From JAZDJT01 sp043803845 (GTDB lineage Bacteria; Patescibacteriota; Minisyncoccia; Minisyncoccales; GCA-002788555), in the NCBI GenBank assembly GCA_043803845.1, contig JAZDJT010000022.1:1-31861 (forward strand): 31,861 nt of DNA. The letters run 5' to 3'. Numbering within the stretch: position 1 is the stretch's first letter; each line of letters opens with the position of its first letter. Shown here piece after piece: positions 24,051 through 31,613 of the stretch. Below the pieces are notes generated by a model, which had not been told where the DNA came from, did not search any database, and was given only the letters and a program-made list of their open reading frames with translations. The translations under genes were made by a program, and so were the position numbers.

Positions 24051-26438
24051 ATGAAATCAATACTTTGGTTTGAAGATATTAATTTGGACGACGTGCCGAA
24101 AGTCGGAGGGAAAAATGCTTCTTTGGGGGAGATGATAAGAGAGCTTAAAAAGGAGAGAATTCTTGTTCCCAACGGTTTCGCTCTAACCTCCGACGCTTAC
24201 TTCGACTTCGTGGAGAAAAGCGGCATCAAAAAGGAGATATATAAAATAATATCAACGATAGACATAAAAAATCTTAAAGATTTGCAGAAAAAATCAAAGA
24301 AGCTTCAGAATCTGATTTTGAAAGCAGATTTGCCGAAGGATTTCTTAGATAATATTTTGAAATTCTATCATAAGTTGAGCGGGCAGTACGGAGAAAAGAC
24401 GACCGATGTCGCCGTTAGGTCAAGCGCGACCGCCGAGGATTTGCCAACGGCGTCTTTCGCCGGCATGCATGAGAGTTACCTGAACATAAAAGGAGACAAG
24501 GAATTAATCGTGGCAATCAAGAATTGTTACGCCTCTCTATTCGGAGCCCGCGTGATATCCTATCGTGAAGAAAAAGGATTTGGCCACACCAAGGTTGCCC
24601 TTTCGATAGGCGTGCAAAAAATGGTCAGATCCGACCTGGCTTCGGCGGGCGTCATATTCAGTTTGGACACAGAGAGCGGTTTCCCCGATGTCGTTTTGAT
24701 AAATGGTTCCTGGGGCTTGGGAGAAATGGTGGTGAAAGGGAGGGTGATACCCGATGAATATATTGTCTCAAAGAGAATGTTACTAAAAGGCTATCCGGCT
24801 ATAATCAAAAAGACGCTCGGTTCAAAGGATGTCAAAATGATATCTACTAAGGACAGGAAAAATCCTACCAAGATAGTAAAGACGTCCGCAAAAGAGAAAA
24901 ATTCATTCGTTCTCTCGGACGAGGAAGTTTTAAAGCTTGCCTACTGGGCCATTAAAGTTGAGAGTTACTATTCTAAGAGAGCAGGGAAGTGGTTGCCGAT
25001 GGATATGGAGTGGGCCAAGGATGGCAAGTCCAAACAACTATTCTTGGTTCAGGCCAGGCCCGAAACGGTTCATAGCTCAAAAGACAAGAAGAGTCTCGTT
25101 GAATACATTCTTCAAAAAGAGGGAAAGGTTTTAACGACGGGAATCGCCATCGGTGAAAAAATCGGCAGGGGTAAAGCCAACATCATAAAAGATTTGGCAG
25201 GAATAAAAAAGTTCAAAAAGGGTGAAGTACTCGTTACCAAGATGACCGACCCCGATTGGGAGCCAATCATGAAAATCGCCGCAGGTATTGTAACCAATGA
25301 AGGTTCTAGGGTTTGCCACGCTGCGATAGTTTCACGAGAACTTGGAATACCTTGTGTCGTGGGCACAAAAAACGGCACAAAGTTAATTCCTCACGGACAG
25401 CCTGTCACTATTGATTGCTCCAAAGGAGAAAGAGGCTTTGTCTATAAGGGCGAACTTCCATTCAAGATAAAAGAGACAAAGTTTGAAGAGCTACCCCGCA
25501 CTAAGACCGAGATTTGTCTCAACGTCGGTTCTCCCGACATCGCTTTTAAATCATCTTTGCTACCAAATGACGGCGTGGGATTGGCGCGGGAAGAGTTTAT
25601 TTTCGCCTCGGAGATAAAAGTTCACCCTTTGGCGCTGATTAATTTCAAAAAACTTCCGAAAAAGGTGAGAGATCAAATCGAAAAAATCACTGCCGGCTAC
25701 TCCGACAAAAAGGAATTTTTTAAAGAGAAGTTAGCCCAAGGTGTAGGTAGAATCGCCACCGCGTTCTATCCCAAAGAAGTCATCGTCAGATTTTCTGATT
25801 TTAAAACAAATGAATACGCCAGCCTGGTTGGAGGAAAATCCTTCGAGCCCAAAGAGTCAAATCCGATGATCGGTTGGAGAGGAGCTTCGAGGTATTATTC
25901 CGAGGAGTTCAAAGAAGCGTTCTTGCTCGAGTGTCAAGCCATCAAAAAAGCCAGAGAAGAATATGGACTGAAAAACATTGTTTTGGAAGTTCCTTTCTGC
26001 CGCACCGTAGAGGAGGGAGAAAAAGTCATAGAGATGATGAAAAAGGGCGGTCTGAGAAAAGGAGAAAACGGTCTCAAGGTCATTGTGATGTGCGAGATTC
26101 CTTCCAACGTTCTCTTGGCAAGAGACTTTCTTAAGATTTTTGACGGAATGTCCATCGGTTCCAACGATCTGACCCAACTTACGTTGGGTCTAGACAGAGA
26201 CAGTGCTGTTTTGGCGAAAGTCGGAGACGAGAGAAACGAAGCCGTAAAGAAGTTAATCAAAGAGGTGATTAGCGTCTGTAACGAAAAAGAGAAATACTCC
26301 GGCATCTGCGGAGACGCTCCCTCGACCTTTCCAGAAATTGCCAAGTTTCTAGTTCAGAATGGAATTAAGAGCATTTCGGTTAATCCCGATGTCGCTGTTA
26401 AGACAAGACTAATAGTGGCAAAAGAGGAGTCGCGTTAA
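24051..26438 (+). CDS. ppsA: Phosphoenolpyruvate synthase
   Basis: This enzyme makes PEP from pyruvate and ATP (pyruvate, water dikinase), or may run in reverse in fermenting cells. The ATP-grasp domain covers about residues 1-340 (GGKNASLGEM, VAVRSSATAEDLPTASFAGMHESYLN, MDMEWAKDG). The phosphohistidine is His423 in SRVCHAAIVSRELGIPCVVG. The C-terminal PEP barrel has LPNDGVGLAREEF, GWRGASRYY and SIGSNDLTQLTLGLDRDS, followed by CGDAPS. In PpsA the last motif is usually CGQAPS with the catalytic Cys kept. The 795-residue length is normal; it is closed by a hairpin. Confidence 0.94.
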   Translation: MKSILWFEDINLDDVPKVGGKNASLGEMIRELKKERILVPNGFALTSDAYFDFVEKSGIKKEIYKIISTIDIKNLKDLQKKSKKLQNLILKADLPKDFLDNILKFYHKLSGQYGEKTTDVAVRSSATAEDLPTASFAGMHESYLNIKGDKELIVAIKNCYASLFGARVISYREEKGFGHTKVALSIGVQKMVRSDLASAGVIFSLDTESGFPDVVLINGSWGLGEMVVKGRVIPDEYIVSKRMLLKGYPAIIKKTLGSKDVKMISTKDRKNPTKIVKTSAKEKNSFVLSDEEVLKLAYWAIKVESYYSKRAGKWLPMDMEWAKDGKSKQLFLVQARPETVHSSKDKKSLVEYILQKEGKVLTTGIAIGEKIGRGKANIIKDLAGIKKFKKGEVLVTKMTDPDWEPIMKIAAGIVTNEGSRVCHAAIVSRELGIPCVVGTKNGTKLIPHGQPVTIDCSKGERGFVYKGELPFKIKETKFEELPRTKTEICLNVGSPDIAFKSSLLPNDGVGLAREEFIFASEIKVHPLALINFKKLPKKVRDQIEKITAGYSDKKEFFKEKLAQGVGRIATAFYPKEVIVRFSDFKTNEYASLVGGKSFEPKESNPMIGWRGASRYYSEEFKEAFLLECQAIKKAREEYGLKNIVLEVPFCRTVEEGEKVIEMMKKGGLRKGENGLKVIVMCEIPSNVLLARDFLKIFDGMSIGSNDLTQLTLGLDRDSAVLAKVGDERNEAVKKLIKEVISVCNEKEKYSGICGDAPSTFPEIAKFLVQNGIKSISVNPDVAVKTRLIVAKEESR

Positions 26439-26460
26439 ACTAAAAGTCCTGACTTTTCCT

Positions 26461-26489
26461 TCAAAACCCGCCTTAACCGCGGGTTTTGA
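26461..26489 (+). terminator. Hairpin terminator after ppsA
   Basis: TCAAAACCCGC (26461-26471) and GCGGGTTTTGA (26479-26489) form an 11-bp stem with a 7-base loop, 23 bases after the ppsA stop. The T4 run lies inside the stem, so strength is uncertain. Its 3' arm overlaps the -35 box of the next promoter. Confidence 0.65.
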
Positions 26490-26515
26490 CATTAAAGAAA
26501 AACAAAGGTTATAAT
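26486..26515 (+). promoter_or_regulatory. Consensus promoter of proS
   Basis: TTGACA (26486-26491) and TATAAT (26510-26515) are both perfect sigma-70 hexamers with an 18-base spacer. Transcription would begin near 26522 and serve proS-mreB-gatC-gatA. The -35 box shares bases with the ppsA terminator stem. Confidence 0.8.
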
Positions 26516-26570
26516 TATAAAATCTCCCTCCTTTTTGTTTTATGATTGTTTTATGAAACAATTAAATTCT

Positions 26571-27839
26571 ATGAGACAATCAAAACTCTTGGTCAGAACT
26601 AAAAAAGAAATCGATGAAAAAATAGAAGCGGTTTCTCACAAATTTTTGGTAAAAGGGGATTTCATCGAAGAGGCTGGAGCGGGTATTTACAGTTTCCTGC
26701 CCCTGGGTTTTTTAGTTTTAAAAAAAATAGCAGATATTATTCGCGAAGAGATGCAAGAAATAGGAGCGCAGGAAATTCTCTTGCCGGCACTTCATCAAAA
26801 AGAACTTTGGCAAAAAAGCGGGAGATGGGAGAAGATGGACCCGCCCCTCTTTAAATTAAAAGACAGGCATCAAAAAGAATTCGCTTTGGCTTCTACCCAT
26901 GAAGAAATAATAACCCAGCTATTTCAGAGAAGAATTTATTCTTTTCGTGATTTGCCGGTTGCTTTCTTTCAAATCCAGACAAAATTCAGGAATGAGATGA
27001 GAGCGACAGGGGGACTTTTGCGTCAGAGAGAATTCTGGATGAAAGACCTCTACAGTTTTCACGCCGCCGAAGAAGACGCAGTCTCTTTCTACGAGAGAGT
27101 AAAAAAGAGTTACTATAAAATATTTAGACGCTGCGGTATTGATTCGATTGCGGTTGAGGCCATGTCGGGAACTATCGGTGGAGCGCTTTCTCACGAGTTT
27201 ATGGTTGAGAGTGAGGCTGGGGAGAATAAAATTTTGGTCTGCACCAAGTGTACTTTTGGAGCGAACGTAGAGAAAATTGGAGAGATAAAAAATTGCCCAC
27301 GGTGCAAAGGGAAAATTTCAGAGAAATCCACTATAGAATTGGGACATGTTTTTTATCTGGGAGAGAAATATTCAAAGACGTTTAATCTCAAATTTTCAAC
27401 AGATAAAGGAAACAAAGAGTATGTAAAGATGGGCTGTTTCGGGATAGGAATACCCAGATTAATGGCTTCCGTTATAGAGAAAAATCATGATGAAAAAGGA
27501 ATAATTTGGCCGAGAGAAATAGCGCCCTTTCTTATCCACCTAATTCCTCTTTGGTCGAAAGACGCTGAAGACAAATCAAAAGTTAAAAGAGTTTCAGACT
27601 CTCTCTATCTCGCTTTACAAAAATCAGGAGTTGGGGTACTCTTGGAAGACAGAGAAAATAAATCAGTGGGAGAAAAATTTGCCGACTCCGATTTAATCGG
27701 TATTCCTTTCAGGCTTGTCGTCTCGGAAAAAACATTGAAAAAATCAAGCGTAGAGATAAAGAAAAGAGGAGAGGAGAGGGGGAAACTGGTAAAAATTGAC
27801 AGTATTCTTAAAAATCCTCAAAAAATTATAATCAGATAA
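26571..27839 (+). CDS. proS: Prolyl-tRNA synthetase, form without the editing insertion
   Basis: This class II enzyme charges tRNA-Pro. The start is placed at MRQSKLLVRTKKE, which matches bacterial ProRS; in-frame ATGs at 26535 and 26553 would add 12 or 6 residues. Motif 1 (PLGFLVLKKIADIIREEM), motif 2 (KFRNEMRATGGLLRQREFWMKDLYSF) and motif 3 (GCFGIGIPRLMASVIE) are present. The 180-residue INS editing domain between motifs 2 and 3 is missing. A Cys4 ribbon (CTKC...CPRC) lies before the last catalytic segment. The anticodon domain follows (IHLIPLW). The promoter above it predicts a short leader. Confidence 0.93.
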   Translation: MRQSKLLVRTKKEIDEKIEAVSHKFLVKGDFIEEAGAGIYSFLPLGFLVLKKIADIIREEMQEIGAQEILLPALHQKELWQKSGRWEKMDPPLFKLKDRHQKEFALASTHEEIITQLFQRRIYSFRDLPVAFFQIQTKFRNEMRATGGLLRQREFWMKDLYSFHAAEEDAVSFYERVKKSYYKIFRRCGIDSIAVEAMSGTIGGALSHEFMVESEAGENKILVCTKCTFGANVEKIGEIKNCPRCKGKISEKSTIELGHVFYLGEKYSKTFNLKFSTDKGNKEYVKMGCFGIGIPRLMASVIEKNHDEKGIIWPREIAPFLIHLIPLWSKDAEDKSKVKRVSDSLYLALQKSGVGVLLEDRENKSVGEKFADSDLIGIPFRLVVSEKTLKKSSVEIKKRGEERGKLVKIDSILKNPQKIIIR

Positions 27840-27844
27840 TCTTT

Positions 27845-28879
27845 ATGATGTGGTATCGCGACATGGGAATTGATTTGGGCACTGTTAACACTCTTATTTA
27901 CGTTCGGGGTAAGGGGATTGTCATCAACGAACCATCAGTTGTAGCCCTGAATAAAAAGACCGGCCAGATTTTGGCTATCGGAGAGGAAGCGAGAAAAATG
28001 GTAGGAAAAACGCCCTCTCACATAATAGCGATAAGGCCATTAGTCGGTGGCGTCGTTTCTGATTTTGAGATTACCGAACAGATGATTCGCTATTTTATTG
28101 ATAAGGTTTTCGGAAGAAGATTTCTACCGTGGCCTCAACCGCGTTTAGTTATCGGCGTACCGTGCGGCGTTACAGAAGTGGAGAAAAAAGCAGTAGAGGA
28201 CGCCGCTAAAAATGCCGGGGCGGGCGAAGCCTATCTCGTAGAAGAACCGATGGCAGCGTCAATCGGAATCCGCTTACCAATTAATGATGCCACTGGGAAT
28301 ATGATTGTGGATATCGGCGGCGGGACGACTGAAGCGGCAGTAATTAGTCTTGGAGGAATAGTTAATTCCAGGTCTATCAGAATAGCCGGTGAAAGACTCA
28401 ACCAAGACATTGTTCGTTACGCCGAAGAAGAATTCAAATTAGTTTTGGGAGAAAGGACGGCCGAAGAGATTAAGATAAAAATCGGTTCGGCCATACCGCT
28501 CAAAGAAGAACTTCAGTATCCGATGCGAGGCAGAGACATTATTACCGGCTTACCCAAAGAGATTATGGTTACCGACGAAGACATTAGAGAGGCAATGAAA
28601 ATTTCTATCAGGACAATCGTGAGCGAAGTAAAGAACGCAGTTGAAGACACCCCGCCGGAACTCTTAGCCGATGTCATGAGAAGCGGCATAAATCTCGTTG
28701 GGGGAGGCAGTCTTTTAAGGAAGTTAGATGAGCTTATCAAGAGGGAAACCAAAATTTCAGTAAAAATTCCCGAAGATCCAATGACGGCGGTAGTGAGGGG
28801 TTGCGGCGTTATTCTCGAAAACCTGCCAAAATTAAGAGATATCCTTATCTCTACCGAAGAATTAGAACCCCCAAAATAA
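27845..28879 (+). CDS. mreB: Rod shape-determining protein MreB
   Basis: MreB is an actin-like filament protein that guides cell-wall synthesis on the inner membrane face. Visible nucleotide motifs are MGIDLGTVNTLIYV, NMIVDIGGGTTEAAVISLGG (phosphate 2) and NLVGGGSLLRKLDELI (adenosine). The connecting motif EEPMAASIGI is also typical. The 344-residue length is standard. It lies 5 bases after proS and 5 bases before gatC. No mreC or mreD is present in the window. Confidence 0.96.
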   Translation: MMWYRDMGIDLGTVNTLIYVRGKGIVINEPSVVALNKKTGQILAIGEEARKMVGKTPSHIIAIRPLVGGVVSDFEITEQMIRYFIDKVFGRRFLPWPQPRLVIGVPCGVTEVEKKAVEDAAKNAGAGEAYLVEEPMAASIGIRLPINDATGNMIVDIGGGTTEAAVISLGGIVNSRSIRIAGERLNQDIVRYAEEEFKLVLGERTAEEIKIKIGSAIPLKEELQYPMRGRDIITGLPKEIMVTDEDIREAMKISIRTIVSEVKNAVEDTPPELLADVMRSGINLVGGGSLLRKLDELIKRETKISVKIPEDPMTAVVRGCGVILENLPKLRDILISTEELEPPK

Positions 28880-28884
28880 TTTTT

Positions 28885-29166
28885 ATGAAAGTGGACCATA
28901 TTCTCGCCTTGGCGAGAGTAAAAATTAAAGAAAAAGAAAAAGAAAAATTAGAGAAAGAGTTCTCGGCGATTTTGAATTTTGTAGAGAAACTCAAAGAGGT
29001 GAACATTCAAAATGTTAAGCCGATGAGCTATCCGATGAACCTTCAGAATGTATTTAGGGATGATAAATTATCAAAAGAAGACGATTTAGAGGGGGGGGTC
29101 GATAAATTATTAAAACTTGCTCCTTCGGTAGAAAACAGACGCATTCGGGTTAAGCAAGTTCTGTAA
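28885..29166 (+). CDS. gatC: Aspartyl/glutamyl-tRNA amidotransferase subunit C
   Basis: GatC is the small belt-like subunit holding GatA and GatB together. The chosen start gives MKVDHILALARVKIKEKEKEKLEKEFSAILNFVEKLKEVN, the family N-terminus; the frame also extends upstream inside mreB, but that part is not GatC-like. The C-terminal segment PMSYPMNLQNVFRDDKL is conserved. At 93 residues it has normal length. gatA follows after 29 bases. Confidence 0.94.
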   Translation: MKVDHILALARVKIKEKEKEKLEKEFSAILNFVEKLKEVNIQNVKPMSYPMNLQNVFRDDKLSKEDDLEGGVDKLLKLAPSVENRRIRVKQVL

Positions 29167-29195
29167 TCTCTCGCTTTCTCAATGCCAGATTTTTT

Positions 29196-30611
29196 ATGAA
29201 AATTAAAAAAATCCATCAGCAACTTATTAAAAAAGAATTATCAGTTGCTGAGTTGGTGAAGAGTTTTCTCTCTGAGATAGAAAAAGAAGATAAAAAAATC
29301 CACTCTTTTCTCTCTCTCGACTCAGAAAGAGTTTTGACGGAAGCGAAAAAAGCCCAGGATAAAATCAACAGGGGAGGGGATGTCCCCTTACTCTGTGGCA
29401 TACCCTGCGCCATCAAAGATAATATATTAGTGGAAGGTTTAAAATGCACCGCTGGCTCCAAGATTTTGGAGGAGTACGTTTCTCCTTACGATGCCACGGT
29501 TATAAAAAAATTAAAGAGAGAGGGAGCGATAATTCTTGGGAAAACCAATCTTGACGAATTTGCAATGGGTTCATCCACGGAAAATTCGGCTTTTGACACA
29601 ACCCGTCATCCTGATGATTTAAATCGCGTACCTGGAGGTTCTTCCGGAGGTTCTGCCGCCGCGTTGAGAGCGGGATTTTGCCAATTCGCTCTGGGTTCCG
29701 ACACGGGAGGTTCCATTCGTCAGCCAGCTTCATTTTGCGGCGTGGTTGGTTTGAAGCCGACTTACGGTGCTGTTTCCAGGTACGGCCTGATAGCTATGGC
29801 TTCGTCGCTTGACCAGATAGGACCAATGACTGGAGACATCGAAGACGCAAAAATAGTTTTCGATGCGATAAAGGGCAAAGATATCAAAGACTCAACGAGT
29901 GTAGATTTAGAAATAATTGGGAGAAAAACTTTTAAAAATAAATTAAGAATAGGCATTCCTAAGGAATATTTTGTTGAAGGCGTGGATAAAAGGGTGAAGG
30001 CAGAGACGGAAAGAGCTATTGAAAAAATGGAAAAATCGGGGGTTAAGATACAAGAAGTTTCTTTACCACACACTAAATACGCTTTGCCAACTTATTATTT
30101 GGTGATGTCTTCAGAGGCGTCTACAAATTTGGCGCGTTACGATGGCATAAGGTATGGCATAAAAGAATCTCAAATCTCTAAGCTCAAAATTCAAAACTTG
30201 GTTGATTTTTATTCAAAGGTTAGAGGTAGATATTTTGGCAGAGAGGTTAGAAGAAGGATAACCCTTGGCACATTTGCCCTATCGGTTGGCTATTACGATG
30301 AATATTACGTTAGGGCGCAAAAAGTGAGAAGGCTCATAAAAGAAGATTTTGACAAAGTTTTTTCAAGCGTCGATTTAATTTTGACGCCGGTTTCTCCGAC
30401 GGCCGCTTTTATGATAGGGGAGAAAATAGAAGACCCGCTGCAAATGTATCTAGCAGATATATTTACCATCGGAGTGAACTTGGCGGGTTTGCCGGCGATT
30501 TCCCTACCTTTTGGTAAGATTGACAATTTGCCCGTTGGAGTTCAACTTATAGCTAGGGCATTCGAGGAGGAAAAGATTTTTCAAGCAGGAGCGATACTTG
30601 AAAAAACTTGA
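29196..30611 (+). CDS. gatA: Aspartyl/glutamyl-tRNA amidotransferase subunit A
   Basis: GatA releases ammonia from glutamine for conversion of misacylated Glu-tRNA-Gln (or Asp-tRNA-Asn). The amidase triad is complete: Lys74 in CAIKDN, cis-Ser149 in GGSSGGSAA and nucleophile Ser173 in DTGGSIRQP, with the family spacing of 75 and 24 residues. The 471-residue length is normal. GatB, the transferase subunit, is not in the window. The genes mreB, gatC and gatA form one transcription unit with proS. Confidence 0.96.
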   Translation: MKIKKIHQQLIKKELSVAELVKSFLSEIEKEDKKIHSFLSLDSERVLTEAKKAQDKINRGGDVPLLCGIPCAIKDNILVEGLKCTAGSKILEEYVSPYDATVIKKLKREGAIILGKTNLDEFAMGSSTENSAFDTTRHPDDLNRVPGGSSGGSAAALRAGFCQFALGSDTGGSIRQPASFCGVVGLKPTYGAVSRYGLIAMASSLDQIGPMTGDIEDAKIVFDAIKGKDIKDSTSVDLEIIGRKTFKNKLRIGIPKEYFVEGVDKRVKAETERAIEKMEKSGVKIQEVSLPHTKYALPTYYLVMSSEASTNLARYDGIRYGIKESQISKLKIQNLVDFYSKVRGRYFGREVRRRITLGTFALSVGYYDEYYVRAQKVRRLIKEDFDKVFSSVDLILTPVSPTAAFMIGEKIEDPLQMYLADIFTIGVNLAGLPAISLPFGKIDNLPVGVQLIARAFEEEKIFQAGAILEKT

Positions 30612-30686
30612 TTTCAGGTATTAATATTAAAATAGCTATCGGTATAAACAAGAAGTGTTATAAGTAATAAAGCAATAACAAAAAAC

Positions 30687-31208
30687 ATGACGATTGACGA
30701 TTTCTTTCTTTTCTTTTTATCACCTACTTGGCAGAATATCATTGCCATTTTGAAGCCGCTTGGTCTTTTGGCTATTTTTATTTTCCTTTTAGCTATAATT
30801 TGGGCGCTCACAAAAAGTAAGTGGTTGTACTGGTATGTTATTTGGGACAGCGAAGACTTCTGGAAAGGCGCACCAGTTCCTTTCCAAAAGAAAGCTCGTG
30901 AAACCTGGCAGCAGATAAAAAAACAATTATTGTCGAAAAAAGAAAGCGACTGGAAAAAAGCAATCATAGATGGGGAGAGAATCGTTCAGGATGTTCTTTT
31001 GAAAATGGGTTATAAAGGTATGAATATCAAAGAGAAACTGGAGACGGCGACAAAAGTTCAGATACCGAACATCGAAGAGCTCTCTACAGCTTCTGAGATT
31101 TATGAAAACATTATTTCCAATCCCGATTACAGAATCACCAGAGATAGGGCCGCATCTGTTGTTAAGGCCTTCGAAGATTTTTTGGAATATTTCGAATACC
31201 TCTCTTAA
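30687..31208 (+). CDS. Small membrane-anchored protein with a helical domain, possibly HEPN-like
   Basis: No firm family. One membrane helix lies at about residues 18-42, followed by a charged linker. A mostly helical soluble domain covers roughly residues 85-173: DWKKAIIDGERIVQDVLLKMGYKG, then MNIKEKLETATK, then ITRDRAASVVKAFEDFLEYFEYL. This layout resembles HEPN/AbiTii-like helical proteins common in Patescibacteria. The place where HEPN RNases carry R-x4-6-H reads YENIISNPDY here, so the RNase motif seems lost. The gene is 75 bases after gatA and may be a stand-alone unit. Confidence 0.7.
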   Translation: MTIDDFFLFFLSPTWQNIIAILKPLGLLAIFIFLLAIIWALTKSKWLYWYVIWDSEDFWKGAPVPFQKKARETWQQIKKQLLSKKESDWKKAIIDGERIVQDVLLKMGYKGMNIKEKLETATKVQIPNIEELSTASEIYENIISNPDYRITRDRAASVVKAFEDFLEYFEYLS

Positions 31209-31214
31209 AAACCC

Positions 31215-31242
31215 TTGTATTTTTGAGAAAAAATTGTAATAT
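31215..31242 (+). promoter_or_regulatory. Possible promoter of the tRNA cluster
   Basis: TTGTAT (31215-31220) and TAATAT (31237-31242), separated by 16 bases, lie about 44 bases before the first tRNA. Both boxes are fair matches. It starts only 7 bases after the stop of the preceding gene. Confidence 0.4.
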
Positions 31243-31285
31243 TTAGATACTCCTCTTTTCGTTTTCGCAAGCTTTTCGGTTTTAC

Positions 31286-31356
31286 AGCGGGGTAGAGAAG
31301 TAGTATCTCGTGGGTCCCATAAGCCCAAGACCTAGGTGCAACTCCTAGCCCCGCGA
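31286..31356 (+). tRNA. Initiator-like tRNA-Met (anticodon CAT), unusual
   Basis: The acceptor pairs GCGGGG with CCCCGC, and the end pair is mismatched (A1 against G72), as initiators lack a 1:72 pair. The D-stem GAGA/TCTC has A11:T24, another initiator mark. The anticodon CAT is at 31318-31320. The T-stem CTAGG/CCTAG is perfect. Odd features are a 7-base D-loop without GG, C at position 33, G at position 55 and three G:C pairs shifted away from the loop. No CCA is encoded. Confidence 0.8.
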
Positions 31357-31378
31357 CATAAATTGAACTGATCGAGGT

Positions 31379-31450
31379 GCCGGCGTAGCTCAGTGGCAGA
31401 GCAATGCTTTCATAAGGCAGTGGTCGTCAGTTCGACTCTGACCGCCGGCA
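31379..31450 (+). tRNA. tRNA-Met (anticodon CAT), elongator type
   Basis: Acceptor GCCGGCG/CGCCGGC, D-stem GCTC/GAGC, anticodon loop TTCATAA and T-arm GTCAG TTCGACT CTGAC are all present. A27:G43 in the anticodon stem is mismatched. The CAT anticodon could also belong to tRNA-Ile with lysidine, but the second CAT tRNA next to an initiator is best read as elongator Met. No CCA is encoded. Confidence 0.85.
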
Positions 31451-31456
31451 CAGAAT

Positions 31457-31530
31457 GGGGACGTAGTGTAGTGGCCTAACACATCTTCCTGTCACGAAGA
31501 AGACCGCCGGTTCAAATCCGGTCGTCCCCG
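31457..31530 (+). tRNA. tRNA-Asp (anticodon GTC)
   Basis: Acceptor GGGGACG/CGTCCCC with G73, anticodon stem TCTTC/GAAGA around CTGTCAC (GTC), and T-arm GCCGG TTCAAAT CCGGT form a regular tRNA. No CCA is encoded. A terminator follows 7 bases later. Confidence 0.95.
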
Positions 31531-31537
31531 CAAAGTT

Positions 31538-31562
31538 AGCCCGATTTTTCTCGGGCTTTTTG
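31538..31562 (+). terminator. Terminator of the tRNA cluster
   Basis: AGCCCGA (31538-31544) pairs with TCGGGCT (31551-31557) around a T-rich 6-base loop and is followed by a T-run. It is a classical intrinsic terminator. Confidence 0.9.
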
Positions 31563-31579
31563 TTTAACAAAGAATAATC

Positions 31580-31585
31580 TATAAT
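31580..31585 (+). promoter_or_regulatory. Possible -10 box for the last gene
   Basis: A perfect TATAAT lies 28 bases before the ATG at 31614. No -35 with good spacing is visible; the upstream bases belong to the tRNA terminator. Confidence 0.35.
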
Positions 31586-31613
31586 TTTAAAATACATATT
31601 TTAATAAATATTT

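Noticed and set aside
25857..26344. Overlapping frames on both strands inside ppsA
   Set aside because: They are shadows of the conserved C-terminal barrel of PEP synthase.
28801..28884. 28-residue extension of GatC into mreB
   Set aside because: The family N-terminus begins exactly at the ATG at 28885; the earlier frame is out-of-frame mreB sequence.
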